Assembly (NCBI GenBank): GCA_025267735.1
Contig: CM046304.1
Span: 17,174,001-17,238,000, forward strand
Direction of reading: 5' to 3'
DNA from: Mactra quadrangularis
Lineage: Eukaryota; Mollusca; Bivalvia; Venerida; Mactridae
DNA: 64,000 nucleotides
Shown: one piece after another, positions 40,301-47,200 of the stretch
Layout of the letters: each line of letters begins with the position of its first letter
How positions within the stretch are numbered: the first letter of the stretch is position 1
The notes under the pieces: generated by a model
Told to the model about the DNA's origin: nothing
Database searches by the model: none
Seen by the model: the letters and a program-made list of their open reading frames with translations, nothing else
Position numbers and translations under genes: made by a program

Positions 40301-43300
40301 CGTGCATTCGATTTTTAAAAAGAGAATTAAGAACATAGAATTACTGACGTTTAAAACTTATATCTCGGAAATGGTAAATATGTGCCGTAATCACTTGTTT
40401 TGATGATCAGTGCTTCCAGCACCCGATTATTTTCAAAACATTTACAAAATCTTACACGCGAAGCATTCATAATTTAGAACCGCAATTATTTTTTCGAAAC
40501 ATGACAAATAAGCGAGCTATGCGTTTTAAAAGTTTAAAGACAATTTTTTAGAAATTAGTGACGTCATCGGTGTTTGGCCAATAACATCTTCCTGCCCCTA
40601 AATTTGAAGACTCACCTGGCAGATTCGTAAAGAACACAACTTTTTCTATAAGAAACTGTCAAAATATTGCTGATATACCGATGAGTACAGCGAACCACTT
40701 TTTTAAGCCTTGGGCCGACATACTATTAGTCAAAATATTTTTGATAACAATGAGGACGCCAGTACAAAAACAATGCTTAAGTCACCGTCAAATTATTCAA
40801 GCTTTGACAGTTGAGAATAATCGAACTATATTACATATTTAATGCTAATGTACACGAAATGAAACGTAGTATGTGCGTTTTTAAATGTACTCAGTATAGT
40901 TTGGTAACCTTTTACTGACAAATCCCGTGTTCTTACTTGTCTCAATCCCCTTCAAAATGGCCGACACTGGATTATAAAATTAGTATTTTTAAATCAGATT
41001 CAGTTACCTTCACTTCAGGAAGAATCATCCAAGACAATCACTAAGTCTTAATTTGGTCATTCATTCTATTGCATATCTGTCAGACAATTAGTAATGAAGA
41101 AAGCATAAAAATAGCCCTAGCGTGTTAACGTGAAAAATGGCCAATTTTCGCGCATGTCACAGACAGTAAAGAATTAAAACATATTTGGTGTTGTAAAAGA
41201 GCGCAGCTGCCTAATAAAACCGAATAAAAATCGTTTAAAAAGGTGTAAAATCTAGTTCTATTCAACATGACAGGAAAAAGAATTTAAAAACAAAGGGATG
41301 TAACTTTACTAAACGATATATTTCTTAAAAAAGCTCCCTTAAATATATACTGCATGAATTTTGTTCATGACCTAGTTTTCCACTCGTTCCAACTTCTGTG
41401 CATAAGATTTGGAGCTTATGAAAACAAATCACAGGATCAATCGGACATGGGAAAGGTAGGTGACAGTTTCACTGGGGGAGAATTCGGCGAAAAACACATT
41501 TTTGTTTACGTCATTAATTTTTGTAGATCACGTGACTTTAGAATAAATGGGTACCTATGTATTGTCTTAGATTTTATCCTTGTTCTTATTTCATTACAGT
41601 TACTCATCCGAAGTGTATTTCACAAACCTGGAGAGTTTAGCATGCGAGCAACTTGATTGGTTGAAAACTGACCTTGAGAAAGCCAATCAGAACAGAGATA
41701 AAACACCTTGGATTATTGCGTTTGGTCATCGTCCAATGTACTGTTCCAACACCAATAACGATGACTGCACCAACGCTACTTTGCGAAGATGGGTAAAACA
41801 AGGGTAGGCTTAAAATTTATGTTGATGTTTGTTTCCACATTTTTACATGTTTTTTTTTAAAGATTAATCTTTCAAATTTATCATAAATCGTAAAAATCAT
41901 ATTTGATTGGAACAGGAGCATATATGCTACGGTTTGGTTTGTATACGGTTCACTACAATCAATTAGCAACGGACAATTTCGACCACATTGTCACGAAAAT
42001 ATCATCAAACACCTGACGTTTTTGCAGTAGTTTGAAACTGTGATTCTATCCACTGCAGGCATAAATAGAATTTCATTTTGAATTAACGACAATTTGACCG
42101 TCATCGCCTACGACTGTATCGTAAACCGAACTATGGATTCTCGACCATGATATACTGTCACATGATAGGAGAACAATCATATAAGTGTAAGAATAAATGT
42201 AGGATAATAATGTGTCAACTTTAAATTATTGGGAAATGATAATTAGCATTTTAAGAATATTTACATGATCATCATTTAACTTACGATGTTTTTTTTTCTC
42301 GTAAGATTTACGAGGCCTGGCCTTCATGGTTTTAGTATTTATCGCCATAGCAACAAACTCATTGTTCCTGCATACGTCCGTCAGAGACTAAAAGCTGCCC
42401 TACAGGATTTGAATCAGTGGTAGGAGGGAGAAAGGCCATTTAAAGAATTTCATGAACAAGCTCCACGAAAGTATGCCACGCCTGGATATTGAACCTACGA
42501 TTTCTTTATCGGACGTGCACTACCGACTGAGCTAGCCAGCAGCTTCGCTGCTTTTCTCTCAGATTTCTTCATGTTTCTATTGTTACAGTTTAGAACCATT
42601 GTTTCATGCATTTGGAGTAGACTTAATACTACAAGCACACGAACATTCATATGAGAGACTATTTCCTCTAATAAATGGTAAAGTTGAACGGTTCAATTAT
42701 ACAAATCCACGAGCACCTGTTCACGTGATCACTGGTGCAGCAGGTTCAAATGAAGGAGTTGATACTATGAGAAGTAAGTAACTTAATATGTCATGTTCAT
42801 ACGACATTTCACTTTTTCGGCGCACATATCTAATCTTATAACCTTTATCTTCTTCCAATACAATTTGCTCTACCATACCTCGTTGTCCAATGAAACTCTC
42901 TACCGGTGTTGAGAAATTGATAAAAGATATGTCGCGTTGATTATTTCTGATAAACAGTTGCGTCCAACGAACAATAGTTGTTGACTATTTACCCTGTATA
43001 CTATGGGTGACATACTATGCTATAATTGATTATACATTTGTCTTGGTACGATTCTGGCGGAATGACTTATCAGAAAATATGACTATTTAAACTACTTCAA
43101 CAAAATGAACTTTACAATTCCCGAATAGCTTGTCTTAATATATTTCTTGTTTATTTATTTTTATTTTATTTTTGGCTGTTTCGCCGTAAGTTTCTGAGCG
43201 GCGGATTTTGAGCTAACGATAAAACTTATACAAGTGACGCAAAAATTGTTGAAAAGAAGCTTTTATCTTGTTTTATTTTTCTTTACTTTTCAGAAGAGCC

Positions 43301-43784
43301 AGAGTATTGGTCAGCATTCCAACAAGATACAGTTAGTTTTAATTCGTACGGTGTTTTAGATATTTTGAATAGAACACATTTAAGATATACACAACTTGAA
43401 GCAAGTGATAATTCTACATTAGACTCATTTATTTTACAACAAGACTTTCACGGTCCATTTGTGCACGGTGCTAGTTGTCAAAATGGACATTTCAGCGCAC
43501 ACTACTGCGCATGCGTACTGCCATTACAGCGCATAATTATTGGAATCGTATTACTATCGATAGTTGCTATTTTACTCTTAGCTTGTGCAGTGTTTGCCGT
43601 GCTTCATTATTCATTTAAAAGGTGCAACAAAAACAAAATGGCGCATGTAAAGTTTAGAACGGTGCGCGCAAAGAGTGGGGTGAGAGACTGTTTAAAATGT
43701 TGTTTTAAACATAATCATAGATTTCAACAGCTTTCAACGGATGAACATGACTCTGAAGTATTGCTCAATAGTGAATTGTGCTGA
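13265..43784 (+). CDS. purple acid phosphatase (ACP7-like), C-terminally membrane-anchored, 9 exons
   Basis: Exons are 13265-13322 (candidate), 30823-31043, 33336-33437, 35681-35842, 38980-39055, 40038-40155, 41600-41803, 42589-42773 and 43294-43784. All junction phases match, giving 538 aa. The order is signal peptide, fibronectin-like N domain (about 25-127), metallophosphatase domain (133-345), C-terminal subdomain, then one membrane helix (about 456-481) and a basic, Cys-rich tail of about 57 aa. All seven dimetal ligands of the family are present: D140 (GDMG), D170 and Y173 (GDFAYD), N205 (GNHE), H289 (GHRPMY), H331 and H333 (AHEHSYER). The expected activity is phosphomonoester hydrolysis at acid pH outside the cell or in the endolysosomal lumen. 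Family members such as mammalian ACP7 are, as far as I recall, secreted without such a helix, so the anchor is a notable addition. Confidence 0.85.
13579..13632 (-). repeat. SINE tail fragment
   Basis: GGGATTAACGCCGAGGCAAC and TTTAGGTTATTTCACGG match the shared 3' tail of the SINE copies at 33696-33988 and 26424-26680. No tRNA-like head is present. Confidence 0.5.
13620..13702 (+). repeat. short tandem repeat, GGGACAACTCAACCCGCA type
   Basis: About four imperfect units of 18-25 bp, with GGACAACTCAA or GGACAAGTCAA in each, directly after the SINE tail fragment. Confidence 0.7.
14028..14393 (+). mobile_element. hairpin-ended MITE, copy 1
   Basis: A 366-bp element starting AATCTCCGTAAACAG and ending AATCAGATTGG, flanked by the 9-bp duplication TACTAAGTC (14019-14027, 14394-14402). 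A stem near the start pairs ATCCTGTA with TACAGGAT. It is related to 16101-16482 and inverted 30361-30740. A 9-bp duplication with short inverted ends suggests a Mutator-like non-autonomous element. The open frame at 14179-14529 lies mostly inside it and is not a gene. Confidence 0.75.
15028..15095 (+). repeat. fragment of palindromic MITE (one arm)
   Basis: ATTCGAAACTCCTCGGCCATTC and TTTTTAGACGCCAT match one arm of the family at 24045-24340, 34812-35065 and 43880-44245. Confidence 0.45.
15745..16012 (+). repeat. dispersed GGATC-flanked repeat, copy 2
   Basis: Runs from GGCGGATCAATC to GATCCGCCCC and matches 9175-9455 along its length. It is the best uninterrupted reference for the inverted copy at 16690-17880. 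Confidence 0.7.
16101..16482 (+). mobile_element. hairpin-ended MITE, copy 2
   Basis: A 382-bp copy flanked by the direct repeat GTCGTTAGGT (16091-16100 and 16483-16492). It retains a 20-bp segment near 16245 that copy 1 lacks and copy 3 shares, so copy 1 carries a deletion. Confidence 0.8.
16867..17798 (+). mobile_element. pearl/Helentron-type non-autonomous element
   Basis: A 932-bp insertion whose ends are defined by the interrupted host repeat. It starts CAAGAGCACCGC, followed by a GGGCAT-tat-ATGCCC stem. It contains nearly five 145-bp core units, then an ACGG-rich tract (17725-17756), and ends in a hairpin GTCCGAAA-ttc-TTTCGGGC plus ATAT. The subterminal TATATGCCCG is inverted at the two ends. 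Tandem core, ACGG microsatellite, 3' hairpin and absence of a target duplication are hallmarks of bivalve pearl/HINE elements. Confidence 0.8.
17021..17720 (+). repeat. 145-bp core tandem repeats of the pearl-type element
   Basis: Units start at 17021, 17166, 17311, 17456 and 17594. The fourth is 7 bp shorter because one TTTGACC is missing, and the last is partial. Each opens with TGACCTTGACCTTTGACC or a near variant. Confidence 0.9.
18471..18757 (+). mobile_element. tRNA-derived SINE, family B, full-length
   Basis: The tRNA-like head has A box TTGCTAAGTTGG and B box GTTTCGATTCC. The body follows with GGGCATACTTTAGTGGAGC, CTCCCTCCTACCAATGA and CAGTCACTGACGAAAGTATG. Other copies are 23472-23755, 35951-36167, 42371-42543, 55241-55326 and 63549-64000. 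Confidence 0.75.
18761..19095 (+). repeat. two-unit tandem duplication with poly-C start
   Basis: Two units of about 165-170 bp each begin with a C-run, pass TCTCCCTCC, and end GCGATCTCCGGAGTCAAAATAC. They differ at many sites, so the duplication is not recent. Confidence 0.7.
19207..19667. mobile_element. possible hAT-type MITE
   Basis: The segment runs from AGGGGTGTACATGTAAC to GGTAAACCGTTACACCTT, imperfect inverted ends of the hAT kind, with internal repeats of CCGTATTGCAATATT. Similar sequence (CATAATATTTT...GATGATGAG) occurs on both sides, so a local duplication is an alternative. No clear 8-bp duplication was found. Confidence 0.35.
19668..21689. other. intronic, no gene seen
   Basis: No coding or RNA gene is supported. 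There is a C10 run near 20777 and TGACGTCA-like sites near 20210-20360. Confidence 0.4.
21690..21786. repeat. imperfect 97-nt hairpin with CACGTG
   Basis: The arms TTTCACGTGAGCGAGTTGTT and the inverse of AACCTGCCCTCGTGAAA pair imperfectly around GATATTTAGATATC. Within the arms GTGGGCGAGTTG and CAACCCAGCCAC also pair. Confidence 0.65.
22140..22355 (-). pseudogene. N-terminal fragment of a DDE transposase (HTH)
   Basis: From ATG 22353-22355 it reads SKTKEIINNVSENYASEGGW, then LTGVSRSTVDRIRREKRE and SPKK. This is the helix-turn-helix start of IS630/Tc1-like or other DDE transposase-derived proteins. A donor-like CAG|GTTGTT lies at 22150 just before the stop, so it could be a first exon. No continuation was found downstream on this strand. 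The ATG at 22424 is in frame too. Confidence 0.45.
22674..22850 (-). mobile_element. tRNA-Arg-derived SINE, family C
   Basis: The tRNA-like head on the minus strand has TTCGAATCCGGAGATCGCGG, like tRNA-Arg(TCG). The body contains CATACCCTATACATGAGTTG and AGGAAGAGCTGGC. Matches 48958-49139. Confidence 0.65.
23472..23755 (-). mobile_element. tRNA-derived SINE, family B
   Basis: On the minus strand the head begins CCGCCCGTCTAGTTGAGTAG and includes CGTGGGCTCGATACCCGGGC. The body has AGTCACTGATGAAAGTATGCG, and the 3' tail is the shared GTTGCTACGGCCTTAAACCC. Confidence 0.7.
24045..24340. mobile_element. palindromic (foldback) MITE, copy 1
   Basis: Long terminal inverted arms: ACATTCGGAACTCCTCGGCC on the left against GGCCGAGGAGTTCCGAATGT on the right. 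An outer pair of AACGTTAC-type repeats flanks them and the centre is inverted too (GAGTGATGTTTC / GAAACATCACTC). Related segments: 34812-35065, 43880-44245, 15028-15095 and about 28755-28790. Confidence 0.7.
24349..24557 (-). mobile_element. degraded SINE, family A
   Basis: CCTGGATGGTTGTTTATAAC, GTACTCACCTACCCTTCCGC and AAGGGTAAAACCGCCCTGGG follow the order of the full copy at 33696-33988. The tRNA-like head is decayed and the shared tail is missing. Confidence 0.55.
25262..25538 (-). repeat. dispersed repeat family D, copy 1
   Basis: The reverse complement matches 38675-38932: CCATTCCAGAGGTA, AAGTGTGG.AGATAAACCAC, AGCATCCCCT.TCG..GATTAGTT. Origin is unclear. Confidence 0.55.
26424..26680 (-). 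mobile_element. tRNA-derived SINE, family A
   Basis: On the minus strand it has head TAGCGCAGTTGGTAACGCGC, a B-box remnant ATTTGAATCCC, a body CCTCCACGAATAAGTTGCC, and tail AACCTAAAATGTGTTGACAC ending TTAAACCC. The two opposing open frames here are shadows of the repeat. Confidence 0.7.
27094..27222 (-). mobile_element. SINE family A, tail half of a split copy
   Basis: The 3' half (tail plus GTACTCACCTGCCCTTCC segment) of a SINE whose head half lies at 27674-27802. About 450 bp separate them. Confidence 0.6.
27362..27436 (+). repeat. tRNA-Arg(TCG)-like sequence, SINE C head
   Basis: A 7-bp acceptor pair GCCGCGA/TCGCGGC, A box TGGCGTAGTGG, loop CTTCGAA with anticodon TCG, and B box GGTTCGAATCC. 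The anticodon stem has a C-T mismatch and a wobble pair, and the base of the T stem mispairs. The same head occurs in two SINE copies in this window, so I treat it as a SINE-derived tRNA-like unit and not a working tRNA gene. Confidence 0.55.
27555..27669. repeat. 43-bp near-perfect inverted repeat (hairpin)
   Basis: The arms 27555-27597 and 27627-27669 (AATAACACATGGCAGTGAGG... and its inverse) differ at one position and are separated by 29 nt. This is a foldback MITE candidate within the split SINE. Confidence 0.85.
27674..27802 (-). mobile_element. SINE family A, head half of a split copy
   Basis: The minus-strand head includes TGAGCTC-less A box TAGCTCAGTTTGTATAGCGC and B box GGGTTCGAATTCC, then ATTATATCCTTCCATGAAAA. 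It completes the copy begun at 27094-27222. Confidence 0.6.
27840..29085. other. intronic, no gene seen
   Basis: Open frames here are short and lack motifs. A piece of the palindromic MITE (GGAACGTTCAAGGTAACTGA) is at about 28760-28785. Confidence 0.4.
29088..29150 (-). repeat. decayed tRNA-like head
   Basis: On the minus strand AGGTTCGATTCCCGC is a good B box and GACTTGTAAATC looks like an anticodon arm. The A box is poor and the stems are broken. Probably an old SINE remnant. Confidence 0.35.
29760..30132 (+). mobile_element. Tc1/mariner-type MITE, copy 1
   Basis: A 373-bp element with a terminal inverted repeat of over 20 bp (CAGTACCCACCAAAAGTTTG...GAC) next to TA. The CCAAAAGTTTGGAGAC motif is typical of Tc1-family ends. 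It has no transposase. Confidence 0.85.
30361..30740 (-). mobile_element. hairpin-ended MITE, copy 3 (inverted)
   Basis: The reverse complement runs from AATCTCCGTAAACAG through ATCCTGTACAGCGTTGGGTA to ATCAGATT. It lies only 82 bp upstream of phosphatase exon 2. Target duplications are no longer clear. Confidence 0.7.
30823..31043 (+). CDS. phosphatase exon 2 (N-terminal FN3-like domain)
   Basis: Acceptor ATTTGCAG, donor CAT|GTAAGT. It encodes PEQIHINYGDSNNTITVMW, the typical opening of the purple acid phosphatase N domain. Enters in phase 1 and leaves in phase 0. Confidence 0.9.
31080..31640 (+). repeat. 65-bp minisatellite made of TGTAA/TATAA pentamers
   Basis: Units beginning TGTTATGTAATGT recur at 31146, 31211, 31276, 31341, 31406, 31471 and 31536 (period 65), then at 31591 (55). 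Sixty-five equals thirteen pentamers. The array continues in looser form after the insertion, from 32617. Confidence 0.9.
31640..32616. mobile_element. foldback element inserted in the minisatellite
   Basis: It breaks the TGTAA array. The 16-bp CTTTAATACGTTTGTT at 31640-31655 is inverted at 32459-32474, and a 139-nt hairpin (32477-32615) follows. The open frame at 31651-31971 has no recognisable domain. Confidence 0.65.
32477..32615. repeat. 139-nt hairpin with about 40-bp outer stem
   Basis: GTTAATGATTAGTTG...GATAATCACCC pairs with GGGTGATTATC...CAACTAATCATTAAC, with one bulge. A second inner stem GTCCATAATAGCC / GGCTATTATGGAC closes the loop. Confidence 0.9.
32617..33190 (+). repeat. TGTAA/TGTCA-type simple repeat, second half
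   Basis: A degenerate continuation of the 31080-31640 array on the other side of the foldback element. The frame open on the minus strand here is an artefact of the repeat. Confidence 0.8.
33336..33437 (+). CDS. phosphatase exon 3
   Basis: A 34-codon exon, acceptor TTTTTTTTAG, donor AAG|GTACAA. KLENGKRYFYKI and LVYTFRT match the end of the N domain. Confidence 0.88.
33696..33988 (-). mobile_element. tRNA-derived SINE, family A, full length with target duplication
   Basis: A 293-bp minus-strand element flanked by the 13-bp direct repeat TTCAGAGCAAATA (33683-33695, 33989-34001). The head has A box TAGCGCAGTTGG and B box GGTTCGAATCC, both matching consensus. The 3' tail ends GGCGTTAACTCC plus an AAAT-type run. 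Two open frames on the plus strand here are shadows. Confidence 0.9.
34812..35065. mobile_element. palindromic MITE, copy 2 (left arm truncated)
   Basis: CACCGGTAGTTTCAAAATA, GCGAATGGCCGAGGAG and TTACGAAACGTTTTGTAACG match the copy at 24045-24340. The centre GAGTGAT...ATCACTC is inverted. Confidence 0.65.
35681..35842 (+). CDS. phosphatase exon 4 (GDMG and GDFAYD motifs)
   Basis: A 54-codon exon, acceptor TTTTTATAG, donor AAG|GTATGA. It carries the first metal ligands in FGDMGS and HIGDFAYD. Confidence 0.92.
35951..36167 (-). mobile_element. tRNA-derived SINE, family B
   Basis: The head GCCGTCCGGTCGGCTAGCAG and body CATACTTTCGTGGAGCTTGG lie on the minus strand. It lacks a clear tail. Confidence 0.65.
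36168..37746. other. intronic, no gene; two related halves in inverse orientation
   Basis: No exon is seen. Short inverse matches occur: TATAGGTCGTTTGCGTTAA near 36809 and TTAACGCAAACGACCTATA near 37523. They bound about 730 bp and suggest another inverted-repeat element between exons 4 and 5. Confidence 0.5.
36809..37541. mobile_element. element bounded by 30-bp-class inverted repeats
   Basis: TATAGGTCGTTTGCGTTAAA, followed by GCTGGACCCCT, is inverted at the right end as AGGGGTCCAGC then ATTAACGCAAACGACCTATA. The interior has no transposase. It fits a DNA-type non-autonomous element; the superfamily is unclear. Confidence 0.7.
37747..38131 (-). mobile_element. Tc1/mariner-type MITE, copy 2 (inverted)
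   Basis: A 385-bp element with ends CAGTACTCACTAAAAGTTTG and AAACTTTTGGTGGGTACTG. The interior is the reverse of copy 1 at 29760-30132. Confidence 0.8.
38675..38932 (+). repeat. dispersed repeat family D, copy 2
   Basis: Matches 25262-25538 in reverse. It lies 48 bp upstream of phosphatase exon 5. Confidence 0.55.
38980..39055 (+). CDS. phosphatase exon 5 (GNH motif)
   Basis: Seventy-six nt, ending CAT G|GTAAT. The Glu of GNHE is split over the junction with exon 6. An earlier GT inside the GGT codon of GNH would remove the ligand Asn and was rejected. Confidence 0.85.
39298..39710 (+). repeat. dispersed repeat family D, copy 3, with internal insertion
   Basis: CAATCCATTCCAAAGGTAGA at the start and GCATCCCTTATCGAGGATAA near the end match the family. 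About 190 bp of unrelated sequence sit between the parts. Confidence 0.5.
40038..40155 (+). CDS. phosphatase exon 6
   Basis: Acceptor TTTTTTACAG, donor AG|GTAAGA. It encodes SYRIRFSAPG and LWYSYDIGLVHFI, the stretch after GNHE in the family. Confidence 0.9.
40780..40845 (+). repeat. short dispersed repeat shared with 46092-46165
   Basis: AAGTCACCGTCAAATTATTC and TTTGACAGTTGAG...CGAACTATA occur at both places. Confidence 0.5.
41600..41803 (+). CDS. phosphatase exon 7 (GHRPMY motif)
   Basis: Acceptor TCATTACAG. It ends two bases into a Gly codon at GG|GTAGGC. AFGHRPMYCSN supplies the His ligand, and ACEQLDWLKTDL is a family-typical helix. Confidence 0.92.
42371..42543 (-). mobile_element. tRNA-derived SINE, family B, close to exon 8
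   Basis: The head GCTGGCTAGCTCAGTCGGTA has a perfect A-box-like run and the body has GGCATACTTTCGTGGAGCTT. It ends about 45 bp upstream of the exon at 42589. Confidence 0.7.
42589..42773 (+). CDS. phosphatase exon 8 (AHEH motif)
   Basis: Acceptor TTGTTACAG, donor A|GTAAGTA. LILQAHEHSYERLFP gives the last two His ligands and VHVITGAAGSNEG follows, as expected. Confidence 0.92.
43294..43784 (+). CDS. phosphatase exon 9 (C-subdomain, membrane helix, tail, stop)
   Basis: Acceptor CTTTTCAG, stop TGA 43782-43784. EPEYWSAFQQDTVSFNSYG closes the catalytic fold. IIIGIVLLSIVAILLLACAV is the membrane helix, followed by a basic tail with a CLKCC cluster. Confidence 0.9.
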
Positions 43785-43879
43785 CCTCAATAAGAATTTT
43801 ATAATAACAAAAGTGTCCTTATTAGTTAACATAAGATGAGGTCTTATATTCGTCAGTGATCTAAATTCGTCACTAATAG

Positions 43880-44245
43880 TTGCATTCGGAACACCTCGAC
43901 CTTTCATGAATGAATAATCTCGGAAGGATTCGTGGGGGTCTTCTCTGCATATTTGGGATTTTACTACCTACGCGAGGCGAAGCACGTAACAGTTATACAA
44001 AATAGTTCTTGTAGCATACACACAGATCTTTGTGTAAACATATTTCTTGGTTTTAAATTGAACCAAATATTGTTCATCGATATCATTGAACTGAGTAATT
44101 TCAAATTTACGGACTAAAAACGAAGTTTTAGTTATCGCCTAAACGACCGTGAATTTGTTTACTTCAACACCGTTTTTTTTTCAAAATGGCGTCTAAATAT
44201 GTCCGAGGTTATTCGTAGCGAATGGCCGAGGAGTTCCGAATGTAA
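43880..44245. mobile_element. palindromic MITE, copy 3
   Basis: The left arm CATTCGGAACACCTCGACC pairs with the right arm GGCCGAGGAGTTCCGAATG. It lies about 100 bp after the phosphatase stop and could be part of its 3' UTR. Confidence 0.7.
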
Positions 44246-44249
44246 TATT

Positions 44250-47200
44250 TGATAAGTATGAAATCCTATATTAGTTACTGACATAAATTCGTCCCTCAAG
44301 TGAGAGAGACCAAGCTGTTATCGTAATTCGTGTAAGATTTGCAAGTTCCGTCCAATTATGCGCAATTCAAATTGATTTTATCAGTATCTGAAATTTTAAA
44401 GTTGGAATAAATGCTCAAATGTGTTGAAAACTTGAAACTTAACTCAAACATTTGTATTGCAATCATTTGATGATACCGTATATATGTAATTACATGATGT
44501 CATGTTAATCCTTTTTAAGAACATGTAATTACGTTTTCTCATGCCTACGCAAGAACAAAACGTATTTCTGTATACTGCCATGTGAATTGTGCTTATTGCA
44601 AAATTTTACCGTACCGGGTTTATCGTATTGTTACATCTTTGAAATTCCAGACAAAACATCAGCATTTGTATTACGCTTGCCATGAATTTGTCGCTTGACT
44701 TTTTTGCAGAATGTTCCCATTTATTAGAAATACATCTTTAAAAGTATTGCTACTTACATACATACGTGTGTATTGTTGGACTGTATATAACTGTTAATGC
44801 TGCATATATTATCCAACTAATATAAATAATCACCCACTATTTAAAAAAGATAGATATCCGTATTTTTGTGCAGGAATTATCAAACAAAAAGAGCATTTTA
44901 ATCAGCGGGGTTAATGTATGCTCGACTGACAGTCAAATAAAATTTAACAATACCTTTAATTATTATTATTACAGAATTATGTCCTCCTTATGTCTACGTA
45001 TGTTTAAAAGTAATAAAATTAGATTCAACTGTCAGTGGTGCATTCTTGAACTCCATTGAGTTAAATATTCACTACAATATTCTGTCATCACTATTGATTA
45101 AATTATATGTATTATATACTTTCCAGTGGAATACCGGGATTTATCGGTGAAATAATATTCGATATTCCACTGTTTTTTTTTTAAATTTGAAACAATGAAA
45201 ATTAATTTGTTATTTTCACTGTTTAAATGCGCCGTTCTGATGAAATATCATACTTAAACTTTGAAAAGCCAGTTTGAAGCATACAATAAACAGCAAATTT
45301 GTTTATTTAAGTGTATGATCTATTTATTTCACGAGTGAGCTAAGCTACTCGTGAAAATATTGCATCCTTAGCTCACTCTTGAAATCAAAACCGATCTAAC
45401 ACCGAAATAAACAAATATCCTCTATTTATTTTAATAAGTTACGTGTAATGTTGAAAAAATAACGAAAATAAAGTTTGATTAAATTTGATGCCAAAAGCTG
45501 GGACTTCGATGCAGAAGACTATATTTGTAAGCTGATCATAAATGCATAGTTATTCATGTTCTAAATATATTTTTACATGTAATCAGACCACTATTTCACA
45601 AGTTGTATTCATATTTTTGTACTTTTGTATAGTGCGTACAGTTTGACTTCGATCTGACCTTTCGCATTTGCATTTAAGAATGATCTACACATATCCCAAC
45701 GAAAATCAGTACCACGCCTATTCTACACTTCGTCAGCAATTGTAAAATTATAGAAGTATATTAATGTGTTAAATTTCAACACATAATCCTCACGGCCACG
45801 GTTAAATCGAACATTAATACTACATTCGTATTCAATGTAATAAATATTCTTGCATAAAGGTCAGGGTCAAACTTTACGCACAATATATTATTGGGCTTAA
45901 AGAATCAAACATTGATATGTTTGTCGATGTTGTTATGAAATGTAATATGTAAGCATTGGTTAATACAATATATTTTTGTCATACAATTGTATTTGTACTT
46001 CTATTGTCCATTTTTTCTAAAGTGTCAAAATTTGAATAATAACACGGTGAATGATTACACACTATCTCAATATCACGAGTGTTAGACAAAGAGCACGAAG
46101 TCACCGTGAAATTATTCATGTTTTGACAGTTGAGCAAAAACGAACTATACACACTGTTTAAACAAGTAAACATTTGTGCTATATCATTTTAAATTCCGTG
46201 AATCAGTGGTTAAGTTAGTGCCTAGGCAACCAAATTTTCAACAAAATTTTACCTTGACCGAATAAATTGGCCACGCCCTGCCAAGTAATTTTAAAATCTA
46301 TCAATCCATGGTGGTGTTATTGCTAAGAGAAGACGGGCGGACGGACAGACGGACAGTCGGATGGACGGATTAAGTGACTCCTATATAGCCTCCACTACTA
46401 TATGGTTATATAATAACAAACGTTAGATAAATTCTCCATATAACACAAGGAATGTTGAAGTTTGTTTTTTACATCCAGAATATAAATTATACCCTGTCGA
46501 AATATTTTATCTAAAGTTACTATATCGTCAATATATCTTCCGTGTGTTTTGTGAACAATTTTACAATGTTGAAGATGTTATTTAAGATAATTTCTCAATG
46601 TCTTTCTCTCCTCGTTCCCGAAAATGTGACAACCATTTTTGCTTCTGTTGAATAATTTTATCCCAATGCGCTAAAACAAAGAATAAGTTATTGTTTTCTT
46701 GACGAGGAAGCTTCTGTTTTTAGTTGTATAGCACATGTGAACTTCACTAGATAAAAATATTACTAAGACAGAATAGTTGAATTTTTTTTATCTTTTGTTT
46801 CCTCGGAATGTGTAAACTTGCCTTCAGGAATCAAATTAACACACGAATAAGTACACGATCTTAAAGTATATAAACTTTTACTTTTATCATTATACATTAC
46901 CTTAAACTTCCAAAATAGAGAAAAACATAAACATAGTATTGGATTTGAATAATCAAATGAATATAGGTAAAGCTGCTGTGATAATTATACATAACCTTTT
47001 TTACACAATCATTTTTTGTGATATATAATTTCTGTTTGTCATACACATTTTATAGGTCGTTAAGGATAACATGAGACACATTTAAACAATTTGCTCTGAT
47101 AACCACGACTAATGCAAACCTTAAAGAGCTATATGAGAGTGTCATTACTTTGATTGTGTTGTTATTTGTACGATTAAATCCCTGTTTCTGTTGTTGTTTG

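Noticed and set aside
41354..41656. Plus-strand frame of 100 codons overlapping phosphatase exon 7
   Set aside because: It reads a different frame from the conserved GHRPMY-encoding frame and starts in the intron.
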